The translations under genes and the position numbers were made by a program. A stretch of 64,000 nucleotides of DNA from Agaricus subrufescens. Taxonomy: Eukaryota; Basidiomycota; Agaricomycetes; Agaricales; Agaricaceae. The notes under the pieces are model-generated. The model searched no databases and was not told the DNA's origin. It saw only the letters and a list, made by a program, of their open reading frames with translations. This document shows positions 10,640-19,988 of this stretch, in pieces. The stretch is from positions 2,356,001-2,420,000 of the forward strand of contig CM057057.1 in assembly GCA_029945375.1 (NCBI GenBank), written 5' to 3'. Positions within the stretch are counted from its first letter, which is position 1; the number at the start of each line of letters is the position of its first letter.

Positions 10640-11460
10640 CAGCCGACGGCATGTTCCGGACCGTTTGTTTGCCTTTCTGGGTTAGAAATATCTTTAGTGC
10701 CTCAACCGAAGGTGTCCGCTCGATTCCTCACAAGTTTAAGACATGAAAATCGAAACCACGTACCCCTCTACAACTCAACGATCGATATATAAGACGATAG
10801 CAGCGATCACGGTTTTCTATCTCGAAAATGATTCGAGCTCCCCTACCTTTCCTTCCATTTCTCCTTTTCACAACCTCCATCCACGCTCAAAACCCAACTA
10901 CCAGTTCAACGCTCCCAACAGCGACTCTTGATCGGGCCACGGTTACCGGCATCTCAAGCTCCGGTATTCTGGGTATACCGTATGCATCTCTGTGAATGAT
11001 TTGAGGTTCGCTTCACCTCAGCCTGTGACGTCTTACAACGGGAGTATCAATGCCCCACAACTCGTTTAATCATATCCACAACAAAATGCATCTCTCATCT
11101 CGTCTTGTTTCCATTTCTTCGGAACAGAAATGTGCATGAAACCCGATTCGCACTGGACCGACGTCAATTTTGATGATATAGAGGCCCCTCAGGAAAACAA
11201 AGATCGTGCGTATATGTTCTTCTGACAAATCTTCCCTTTTCTTTTTTTTAAACAGGTCTCAAATCCAATATCATGCGACCAGACAACGCTACTGAATCAT
11301 CCAACCTCCCTATAGTCATAGTAAGCTCATATCCCACACCCACTTTCCCTAGCTTAATTTAGATTTTCATCGTGGATAGTCGGAGGTAGATTGACATCAT
11401 CAACCTCACCGAAAATTATTCCTACTCATTTCCTATCTCAGGCGGATTCGGAACTGGAAC
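10640..11460 (+). pseudogene. Truncated carboxylesterase pseudogene (module copy II)
   Basis: This is homologous to the first 700 bp of the intact esterase at 14.2-16.6 kb, including the upstream TATA box (GATATATAAGACG, about 10783) and the signal-peptide codons starting at the ATG near 10828. Small deletions around 10962 and 10993 break the frame, a stop replaces a codon near 11067, and the copy ends at about 11460, just after the region coding for the oxyanion-hole glycines. The catalytic Ser region is missing. Confidence 0.8.
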
Positions 11461-11611
11461 AACATACTAATAAGTATCATACATATCACGTCGTTGGATA
11501 TGTCCATAGATAACAGTAGACTTGAAAAGCAAACGTAACACTGTACTTTCAAAAAAAAAAACAAAAAGAGATTTTACAGACCGGTATCTAGTCTCATAAA
11601 CGTTTCGTTGC
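11461..11611. other. Convergent gap between broken esterase and membrane-protein copy 4
   Basis: Short 3' region, AT-rich with a run of adenines (about 11550-11570), homologous to the 3' flank of copy 3 near 8230-8288. It marks the join of modules II and III. Confidence 0.4.
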
Positions 11612-12694
11612 CTAGCCACTACGAGTGCGATAGGAAGGAAGAGAAGATGATGAACCCGATGAAGGGTTTCTAGCGACAGAAGATTGGCCTTGCCTCGAAT
11701 CACATGCCAACACCATCAATGAACCAGCACTATGCCTGATCTCCTCTAGCCTAAGGCGATTCTCAGCCGAAAGTCGTCCAGACTGCGCCAGTGCACCTAA
11801 TTGCCGTAGATCTTCTTCAAACTGGTTTGTTATTGTTTCAAGGCGATCTAGAGTATATTTGATTCGCTGATCTTCATCATCATTGGTTGATAGTCCTTCC
11901 TCGAGATGCACAGGGTCTTTGAAAGGATCGATAGCTGCTTCATCGTTCTTGGCAAGTGAGCTTCTTGTGCGGGAAGGGAATATTCCCTTGGAAAGAGAAG
12001 AATTTTCTACCCTGGAGAAGTCAAGGAACGGACGAGGTGTAGGGCAGAATTGTGTCGACTGAGGTCTGCATTTGTCCAAGACATCACAAGAGGTGGAGGC
12101 TTCATGAGAAGATGCCAAGCAACTCTTCTTATCGTAACGCTTGTATCTCATGATACAAAAAACGATGAACCCCATGCTAAGAACAGCTGAACCAGTGATT
12201 ACTCCGACAATGGCTCCAGCCGCACTAGCACTTAAGCTTCTGCTTGATGTTGAGTTACTACCCGGACTTGTGCTTTCCGATGTTCAGAATTATCCTCAGT
12301 CAGAACAAAAATATTCAGAGACGAACCTGGTCTGGTACATAGCTGATGTCAAAAGTTTGTGAGTCTCAGACGTGGCAGCATTGTTGACAGCGGTGCCGGT
12401 GGCAGTTACATCGGGCGCAGTGTTAATAGTAGAGATTGACAAGGTAGTAGGATCAGGCACAGTGTGACCGTTAGGGGTTGAAAAGGTAATAGGGTTGGGC
12501 GCAATGTTGATAGGAGAGATTGACAAGGTGATATGGTTAAGTGTAGTTTTAAAGATTGACAAGGTAATAGGGCCGGGTGCGGTGTTACTGCTAGAGTTTG
12601 ACAAGGTAATATGGTCAGGCATCGTGCTAGCGATAGGCAACGGCATGGCGGTGGTAGTAGGCCTGTTAGGCTCGGCGGTAATGACGTTTGCCAT
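11612..12694 (-). CDS. Ser/Thr-rich single-pass membrane protein, copy 4
   Basis: Two exons (12694-12327, 12272-11612) encode about 342 residues. Exon 1 has imperfect repeats of about 15 residues such as NIAPNPITFS and NTAPGPITLS, then MYQT at the conserved phase 2 intron. Exon 2 adds a short Ser-rich stretch, a transmembrane segment (VGVITGSAVLSMGFIVFCIM) and RYKRYDKK. The tail contains DPFKDP, STNDDEDQR, LRQLGALAQSGRLSAENR and LPSYRT near the end. The start MANV resembles copy 5 in the right-hand cluster. Together with LTO1 and the esterase it forms the only fully intact module. The final motif is LPSY, a conservative change from PPxY. Confidence 0.75.
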
Positions 12695-13317
12695 GATATT
12701 GGCTAGAACGAAGAAAAAGTGCGAAAGTAGAGTGTATGCAGTGGGAGTCAGGGAGTTTCTGCGATAGCAACGCAAATTCTCGTCTTATGTGCGTTTGCGC
12801 CAAGAGCTTAGTGGGATATCATCGTCCGATCAGGAGAATAGATGATGATGATAAGTGCCAGTGAGACCGAGAATTTGTCGACATAGAGACGTGACTAGTG
12901 ATTCGTAGACAAAAAAGTTTTTCCTATCGATGAAAAAGGCCGACTGTTGTAACTTTGACGATTACAGCCACCACTATGCGAGATCGGACTGTATCAATAT
13001 TGAGGGACAACTACATCGGGTGAGGCCACCAAACAGAAGTCGCGCGTTTCCGAGGCTGCTTCGGACTCACAGTGACCATGGTGGAGTAAGATAGCTTCAA
13101 CCGTTGCGATCTAAGGCGTTACCGATCAACCTTCAAGGTTTGGCATTCGATGTTGAACAAAGGGGAAGTAAACTTTGTTGGCGGGCTGCAACACGACTCT
13201 AGAACAGACCCAATATTTGAACACCGCAATCAAAAAAGATCGGAAATATTCTTACTCACAAAGGCGATGGCGGTCAACGATAGATCAGATCCAGGCGAAG
13301 CGGACTTGTGACGTCTT
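12695..13317 (-). promoter_or_regulatory. Upstream region of membrane-protein copy 4
   Basis: About 620 bp between copy 4 and LTO1, homologous to the regions before copies 1, 3, 5 and 6. It contains the GTCGAC element (12874-12889) and the block near 13050 (TTTCCGAGGCTGCTTCGGAC). No gene is seen. Confidence 0.5.
12874..12889 (-). promoter_or_regulatory. Conserved GTCGAC upstream element, copy 4
   Basis: The minus strand reads TCTCTATGTCGACAAA, 180 bp before the ATG at 12694, matching 15 of 16 bases of the copy 6 element. Confidence 0.55.
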
Positions 13318-13988
13318 TCAATAGCTCAAGTCCTGATTCGTGACAGAAGAGTCAAGTTGAGATATGATGGACCACACTTTGGGCTTCCGAGGTCTTGGAC
13401 CATCGCCATCGTCACCACTCTCTAATTCGTCATCTTCAGTTGTCGCCTGACGACCGTTATCTGGGGTTGCTGTCCTTAACCTCGGCGCCATACCAAGAGA
13501 AGAACATAGAACACGATATCGTGATCGAATACGACTGAAAAGTTTTTCTACATCAAGTTCTGAAGAACTATCAGCGGTCGTGGGATTGGTCTTTGGAAAC
13601 TCTTGTATCAATTCGAGTAGTCGTTTGATATTGTTCAATATACGACTTTCCGAAAGAAAAAAAAAGGCGAAAGGTGTGAGTTGTAGTTCAAGATTAGATG
13701 TTAATGGCATACTCATCATTACTAGAGCCATGTCGCAAGAGAAACGTTTGCCAAGTCGACGCAAATCCTTCGTAAAATGCAAGTTCCTCCCACATTTCAT
13801 AGCCCTTTTCGCAGCCCAGAGCTTTCCCTTCCATCAATCCATGCAAGCGACCGTGATCGTATCCGTCTTGATAGCCGTCTTGATAGAAACTAGCAGAGAT
13901 TTGAATAATGATCCAGATACAGCAAGGCATTGTGTGCAAACTTTTCTTCGACGTTGGTGAGTGATTCTAGGTCAAAGTCGGCGTCCAT
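13318..13988 (-). CDS. LTO1: LTO1/YAE1-domain protein (Fe-S cluster adaptor for ribosomal recycling factor)
   Basis: Three exons (13988-13921, 13889-13713, 13645-13318) encode 190 residues. Lto1 works with Yae1 as the adaptor that brings the ABC protein Rli1/ABCE1 to the cytosolic Fe-S assembly machinery. The signature is the glycine every fourth residue, visible in GYQDGYDHGRLHGLMEGKAL and then GCEKGYEMWEEL. The second half has a helix (NNIKRLLELIQEFPKTNP) and an acidic low-complexity stretch. The C-terminus is DLSY; the known CIA-targeting tripeptide is [LIM]-[DES]-[WF], so LSY would be a variant with Tyr in place of the aromatic Trp/Phe. It is divergent from the esterase, with a 223-bp shared promoter. 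It is the only undamaged LTO1 of three in the window, so it is probably the functional essential copy. Confidence 0.85.
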
Positions 13989-14211
13989 GAGGGAAGAAGT
14001 TTGAGAGAGCCGACGGCATGTTCCGGGCCGTTGTTTGCCTTTTTGGGTTAGAAATATCTTCAGCTAGGTGTCGCCACTCGAGATACTTACTCCTTTGCGC
14101 TCAATTCTCGACATGTTTAAGACATGAGAACTGTGAAACTATGTACCCCTCTTCAAGTCAACGATCGATATATAAGACGGTAGCAACAATCATGGCTCTC
14201 TATCTCGAAAT
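13989..14211. promoter_or_regulatory. Divergent promoter of LTO1 and carboxylesterase
   Basis: The 223-bp gap contains a TATA box for the esterase (CGATATATAAGACG, about 14166-14179) about 40 bp before its ATG. The same block is recognisable at 6000-6230, 10640-10828 and, inverted, for a short way at 46141-46199, so it moved as part of the duplicated module. Confidence 0.6.
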
Positions 14212-16578
14212 ATGATTCGAGCTTTCCTACCTCTCATTACATTTCTCCTTTTCACAACCTCCATCCACGCTCAAGACTCAACTACCAGTTCATCGTTCCC
14301 AACAGCTACCCTCGATCAAGCCACGGTTACCGGCATCTCGACTTCCGGTGTCCAAAAATTCCTAGGCATACCGTATGCGTCTCCCCCTGTCAACGATTTG
14401 AGGTTCGCTTCACCTCAACCCGTGACATCTTACAACGGGAGTATCAACGCTACACAATTCGGTTATTCATGTCCACAACAAAATGCGTCCCTCATTTCAC
14501 CCTATTTCCATTTCTTCGGAACCGAAATGAGCATGAAACCCGATCCGCACTGGACTGATGTCGATTTTGATGATACAGAAGCCCCTCAGGAAAACGAAGA
14601 TTGTGCGTATTTCGTATATTCATTGGAAAAGGATCTTTTCTGACGGATCTTCCCTTTTTTTTCTCGTTTTGAACAGGTCTCACATTAAACATCATGCGGC
14701 CCGACAACGCTACCGAATCATCCAACCTCCCCGTGGTCATCGTAAGCCCAAAATCCCACACCCAAATTTCCCCAGCTTATTTTAAATTTTCTCAGTGGAT
14801 AGTTGGAGGTAGATTGACATTATCGGCCTCACCTAAAATTATCTTTAATCATTTCCTATCTCAGGCGGATTCGAAACTGGAACGACATACTAGTAAGTAT
14901 GGTATCCCGTCCTTCAATATATTCACACATTGATTAATATCAATATATCTAGTTCGAATGATGATGACGCGATGCTCGTCCGTCAATCAAATCAACTCGG
15001 CCAACCTATGATATTTGTTTCTATGAATTATCGGTTTGTTTTTGTGCTCAGGCCGAATTTTGTTTGGCTGACTAGTGCGATACATATGATAGAGTTTCTG
15101 GTATGTTCATGTGCTCCGTTGTATAGCTAAAGTTGACATCGATTCTAGGCTGGGGATTTCTAGCAAGTCAAGAGACAAAAGATGCTAATGCCACCAACGT
15201 TGGCATCAGAGATCGTAAATCAAATCGCCAACCCCCTTCTAAAAATATATATTGACCGGAATATTGTAGAACGCGCCGCAATCCAATGGGTCAACAAATA
15301 TATTGGTAATTTTGGCGGTGATAGTAGTCGTGTTACCCTGTGAGTATAATGATCCCCTACAACTACAATATCCCACTGATCAATAGACTTTTCTTTACAG
15401 ATGGGGACAATCTGCCGGAGCTATATCGGTTTCTATACACATGCTTCTCAATAATGGAAACACTGATGGTCTGTTCCGCGGAGCTTTCATGCAATCAGGC
15501 GCTCCCATCCCAGTGGGTAACTATACCGGAGGCCAAGTAAGTCGAATAACGCTATAATGGTGCAACTAAAATCGCAAACATCACCTCATCGCTGGCAGGT
15601 CTGGTATGATCAACTAGTAAACCAGACGAACTGCTCTGGGTCTAGTGATACCTTGAGCTGCCTTCGAAACGTCCCATATGAGGAAATGAAGACAGTAATC
15701 AATCGGACGCCTAGTTACTTTTCCTATCAATCGTTGAACCTTGTTTGGGTTCCAAGAGTAGATGGAGATTTTCTTGTGGATAATCCTCAAAGACTGGTCG
15801 AGAACGGTTCAGTGGCGAATATTCCTTTCGTCAGCGGTGAGCCGCTACTTCTTTTTTTTATTATTATCTAGTTTGTCTAATTGTCATTTCAGGAAACGTC
15901 GCGGATGAGGGGACTGTGTTTGCTCTCTCGTCTCTCAACGTCACCAGTAGCGACGACTTTCGTGAATGGCTGAAATACAGCTACATCTCAGATGTTCCTG
16001 ACCAAAACGTCAGCGATGTTATGGATCTGTATCCTTCAGATCCGCGTCAAGGTTCTCCATTTAACACCTCGTTTTTAAATGTGATCACTTTGCAGTATAA
16101 GAGAAGTGCAGCTTTGCAAGGTGATCTGGTATTTCAAGCTCCGAGGAGATTTTTTGTCGAACAGAGATCTGGTGACCAGTCTGTTTGGGTGTATCGTATG
16201 TTACGATCCTTTTTTTTAAGCCGTCTATGCTCAAAATTTTTTTTCGGGAAGAGGATAGCAGAGGGATGTATACACCTTTTGTCGGGGCGGTGAGTGGTTC
16301 AGTTTTTACATTCAGTCCTTCTTATTCTGGCTATTGAACAGTATCATTCATCCGACCTGAGAAGGATGGTATTAAATTACTATCTCATCCGTTTCGTGAA
16401 CAACCTAGACCCGAACAATGGAACAGGACCCGACTGGCCCAAGTATGACCCGAGCTCCAAACAGATATATTCTTTCACTTCTGGTAATGACGAAACTGGG
16501 GTTGAAATCTCCACGGATGATTATAGAGTACCACAGATGGATTATCTCACCAACCTGAGCTTGGCGTACCCGTTGTGA
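14212..16578 (+). CDS. Secreted type-B carboxylesterase
   Basis: A multi-exon alpha/beta-hydrolase of the carboxylesterase/lipase family. A signal peptide (MIRAFLPLITFLLFTTSIHA) starts the protein. Family motifs follow in order: GIPYASPPVNDLRF, EDC across the first intron (14603), an oxyanion GGGF stretch, NYRVSGWGFLASQE, NVGIRDQRAAIQWVNKYI, and the catalytic-Ser motif GQSAG just after the intron near 15400. The C-terminal part has TPFVGAYHSSDL, whose His-Ser-Ser-Asp is near the expected catalytic His region, and ends NLSLAYPL. One exon (AGTTTCTG, about 15092-15099) is only 8 nt long but is needed to build NYRVSGWG. Splicing near 16199-16260 is less certain. It appears intact, in contrast to its two broken relatives upstream. 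Substrate unknown. Confidence 0.82.
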
Positions 16579-16874
16579 AACACACGCAAAAAACATATGT
16601 GTGTGTTGTTGCCGGGCATTATGTGAAAAGTATTACGCAATAGAGCAAGTAGAGTTTCACTGAATATGACGTTACGGGTACCATCAGACTTCTATCGATC
16701 GGTTCCATCAATCGAATAGACTGTCATTCTCAGGGGTGGGCTGGACGCTACAATGAAAGCCCATGAACAGGAGAGTACTCGGGGCCAATCAAGTGAGGGC
16801 TTGGGTGAAGAGATGGTTGTCCAGCATTTCCATATATCACATTTCCATTGAGAATCTACAGTTTCGATACGGTA
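16579..16874. other. Convergent 3' gap between esterase and thioredoxin
   Basis: About 300 bp with no recognised feature. It marks the right edge of the duplicated accessory block. Confidence 0.4.
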
Positions 16875-17367
16875 TTAACACAAGGATGCAGATTGGTTGA
16901 CGAGTGCCTGATTGCAAGGATGAGAGGTTGATCGACTATTGCGCAAACGCTTCGAGCTCACCTCGAGTCTTCCTGGATTCGCACCGACTAGCTCACCAAC
17001 CTTGCTACCGTCTTTGAAGGCCATAAAGGTAGGCATCTAGGCGGAGGTCAGGGTCGTTGAGATGACAGTCAGTAGATAAGACAGAGACGCACAGCCTTGA
17101 TTCCAACCTCTTCTGAGATTTCTTGTTGCGTGTCGACGTCGACTTTGTAAAATTCGACGGCGGCAGTTTTGTCTGATAGCTTCTCAAAAACGGGGCTGAT
17201 CTGGCGGCATGGGCCACACCAGGTTGCCCAGAAGTCGATTACGACGACTTTGCCGGAATTAATCTGCGGTAGAGCCGCTTTAGTCAGGGGAAGGGGAGGG
17301 GCCTCGTGTGTTGAGGACGCACAAGAGTCTTGAATTCTGCGAGGTTGTTGATCGGGGTAACAGGCAT
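16875..17367 (-). CDS. Thioredoxin
   Basis: Four exons (17367-17323, 17263-17093, 17036-16962, 16907-16875) give exactly 107 residues, the usual size of a cytosolic thioredoxin. The redox-active motif WCGPC is at residues 30-34, inside [19 protein letters not shown]. The KVDVDTQ strand, the cis-Pro loop ([11 protein letters not shown]) and the VGANPGRLE end are all present. It reduces protein disulfides with electrons from NADPH through thioredoxin reductase. There is no targeting peptide. All introns keep phase, and the last exon encodes only the final 10 residues. Confidence 0.93.
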
Positions 17368-17489
17368 GGCGGGATGGCAAGAAATGACAAGGACGGGGGG
17401 GCAACTTAGGGCACTTTATAGTAGATTGGTGAGCAGATCACATGAGATAAATTTGTCAGGATGGCAGAAGAACATCGTCAACTAGGATT

Positions 17490-18276
17490 TCAGTCAGACC
17501 CTGACTCATCGCCGCCATCGTCGTCATCGTCATCTGCGCGTGAGGTCAGCCGAGGCCTCCCCGACACAAAGTTCACCCACCGGCAATGTCCGAGCGGCTC
17601 AGCGTGCTCTGCGCCTTGGACTTCTGCACCAGCGCCCGCACCTCCGAGTCGTCGGGGCGCACAAGATCCAGCGCTCGAGTCCCGGTCTTGTCCTGCACTC
17701 TGCGTGTCAATCAGCATTAATCACGTCCATCTCCAGATCTCTGCACCCTACCTCGTATCGGCCCCCGCATCGAGCAGCGACTCCACGATGCTCAGGCGGC
17801 TCTCGCTCTCGCCATCGAGCTCGATCGCGTAGTGCAGCGGCGTCTTGCCCGTCAGGCTGTTCTCCGGGTCGACGTCGCACTCGTCGTGGCTCAGGATGTG
17901 CTCCAGCGCGTCCACGGCCTCGTGTTTTACCCTGGGCACGGTGAGGATGCGGGCACAGAGGATCAGAGAGAGATACCGTACGCGAGATGCAGAGCTGTGG
18001 CCGTTAGTTAGAGACGAACGCGGGCAGAGAGACGCGACATACGAGTATCGCCAGCCCTGTATGCGTCCAGGGTCAGCGCACCGAGTGGCAGATCTGCTGC
18101 TCTACGTACCCGTCCCGACAGTTGATGTCTGCCTGTTCCTCGATAGCTTGTAGTAGGCCCTCTTCGTCGTCGTAGCGTGCAGCTGCGAGCAGCCGTTCGT
18201 CTAAACGCCCCGGATATGTCAGCGGGGGCCGATCTCCAGATTGGACAGGCTTACTAGGCGTAGCACCGTTGCTCAT
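17490..18276 (-). CDS. Small ankyrin-repeat protein
   Basis: Seven exons (18276-18255, 18200-18110, 18056-18043, 17994-17982, 17931-17752, 17699-17581, 17533-17490) encode 160 residues. Exons 3 and 4 are micro-exons of 14 and 13 nt, but together they rebuild the ankyrin signature GDTPLHLAVKHE. The second repeat reads TGKTPLHYAIELDGE and IVESLLDAGADTR, the third DKTGTRALDLVRPDD. The C-terminus is a run of Asp and ends SGSD. Several small fungal ankyrin proteins look like this, including the Yar1 type. Ankyrin repeats bind other proteins; the partner here is unknown. Its start codon is only 29 bp from the start of the kinase on the other strand. Confidence 0.85.
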
Positions 18277-18305
18277 GGTGGAGCGAGATAGAGATTTCTG
18301 TTTTG

Positions 18306-19701
18306 ATGGATTTTGCCATCCTCAGCCAGTCCCCCGCCGCCACCGTCTCCCACAACTCCGCCCTCAACCTCGTCCTCAAGTCCGCCCCCACCTCTGCCCG
18401 CTCAGCCAGCGAGCCCCACGACATCGCCAAGGAGGTCCGTCTCCTCGCCGATCTCAGCCATCCTGGCATCATCGCTCTCCTCGACACCTTCACCGATGAA
18501 GATGGCAACCTCGCCTACTACATGCCCCACATGCCCATCGGCCTCATCGATCTCCTAGAGACCACGGCATTCTCTCCCCATCCGTTCACCGCAAGTCTCA
18601 GCCCCAGCGGGGACCCGGAAAGGGAGGCACGTTTCTTCACCATCGCCCGGTCCATCATCACCCAAGCCCTCTTCGCACTGTCCTACCTCCACGCCCGCGA
18701 CATCGCCCACCGTGATATCAAACCCGAAAACTTTCTCATCTCGCACGATGGCTACGTGAAACTCATCGACTTCGGTATATCCTATCAAGTCAATCGCGAA
18801 CCTGATCCCAGGAACATCTGGCCAGAACCTCGGGACAGGCTATACTTTGAAGTATGCACTGGGTGAGTGACTCGAGATTCCTCTTTGATTCACGTTTAAG
18901 AGATGACTTTGTAGAGCTTATCGGCCTCCTGAACTTTTGTTCGGTACTCGTCGTTATGATCCTTTCACCATCGATCGGTGGTCTTTCGGCGCAACCCTGG
19001 CCTCATTCTTCACTCCCCTCCGTCTCCTCTCCTCCGACACCGACCCAGACAATGACGATCCCATTCCAAACACCGACGACCCTCTAGACCCATTCATCAT
19101 CCCTCCCAACACAAGCATCAGTAATCCCGGTACCTACTGGTCCCGAACCACACTCTACGACGCATCCAGAAGTGAAATCGGTCTCGCATGGAGTATCTTC
19201 AAAGTCCACGGAACACCAAACGAACAACTCTGGCCTGAATGGCCAACCCTCCCCCAATCACAAACACTCTTATTCAACTCCGTCCAAGGAAAAGGTCTTA
19301 CAAAGGAACTCCTCCCTCATCTCACCCAAGACGAAGAAGCCAAAGGCGAAGATGATCAACCTATACCAACCATCAACGACCTCATGAACCGATTCTTGAG
19401 GTACCCGTACCGAGCTCGTATATCTTTCGCCGATGCGCTTGCACATCCCTGGTTCACCAAATCAAACGTCATCCTCACACCCCCCGACTACAAATCTGCC
19501 ATCGCGGACCACTGGGATTCGCTACTTGCAATTAACGAGGGCAATGAATCACCGCGCCTCCCAGTAGAACAAGTATGGAGACCCTCACCCGAAGTGAAGA
19601 TCGCGGCAAACGAAACCTTGAAGACCCAGATGACAGAGGTTTGGGATGGAAAGACATTCAGGGAATGTGTGGAGCAGATCCTTGGGAACAAGACTGGCTG
19701 A
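18306..19701 (+). CDS. CDK-like serine/threonine kinase, Csk1/Cak1-like
   Basis: Two exons (18306-18862, 18915-19701) encode 447 residues. The kinase fold begins almost at the first residue: a first strand with a degenerate ATP loop (SQSPAATV, no GxGxxG), a likely ATP-binding Lys in LNLVLKS, the catalytic loop AHRDIKPENFL near residue 136, the metal-binding LIDFG near residue 153, and a CDK-like substrate-side motif AYRPPELLFGTRRYDP created by the intron junction. A large insert rich in Asp and Pro follows. Yeast Cak1 also lacks the glycine loop, and fission yeast Csk1 is the related CDK-activating kinase, so that role is a reasonable guess. It converges on SMC4. Confidence 0.8.
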
Positions 19702-19988
19702 CACTCGCTGGAAAAGAATTTCTAAAATCTTTTTCTTACAGTAGTAGCGTCAATATGATACTGTAATGGTATATAGTAGTACGAATATATGATACACACT
19801 TTTCAACGCGTAAAAGAGAAAAAGAATTGAGGCTGTTTCCAGGATTCCTAATCCACCCCGTCTCGCCGCGAGCTGAACATGTCAACAAAATGCGATCTAA
19901 AGAGTGCGCAGTTGAAATGTTTGACGCGTGAAAAGGGTTTGAGTAGGAGCCTGTAGGTGTCCCAAAGAAAAAAAAAATGAAGCATCTT
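19702..19988. other. Convergent gap between the kinase and SMC4
   Basis: 287 bp with no recognised gene; both flanking genes end here. Confidence 0.4.

Noticed and set aside
17461..18153. Plus-strand open frames of 102-134 codons across the ankyrin gene
   Set aside because: The minus strand gives a complete ankyrin protein with proper introns; the plus-strand frames have no homology and arise from the GC-rich sequence.
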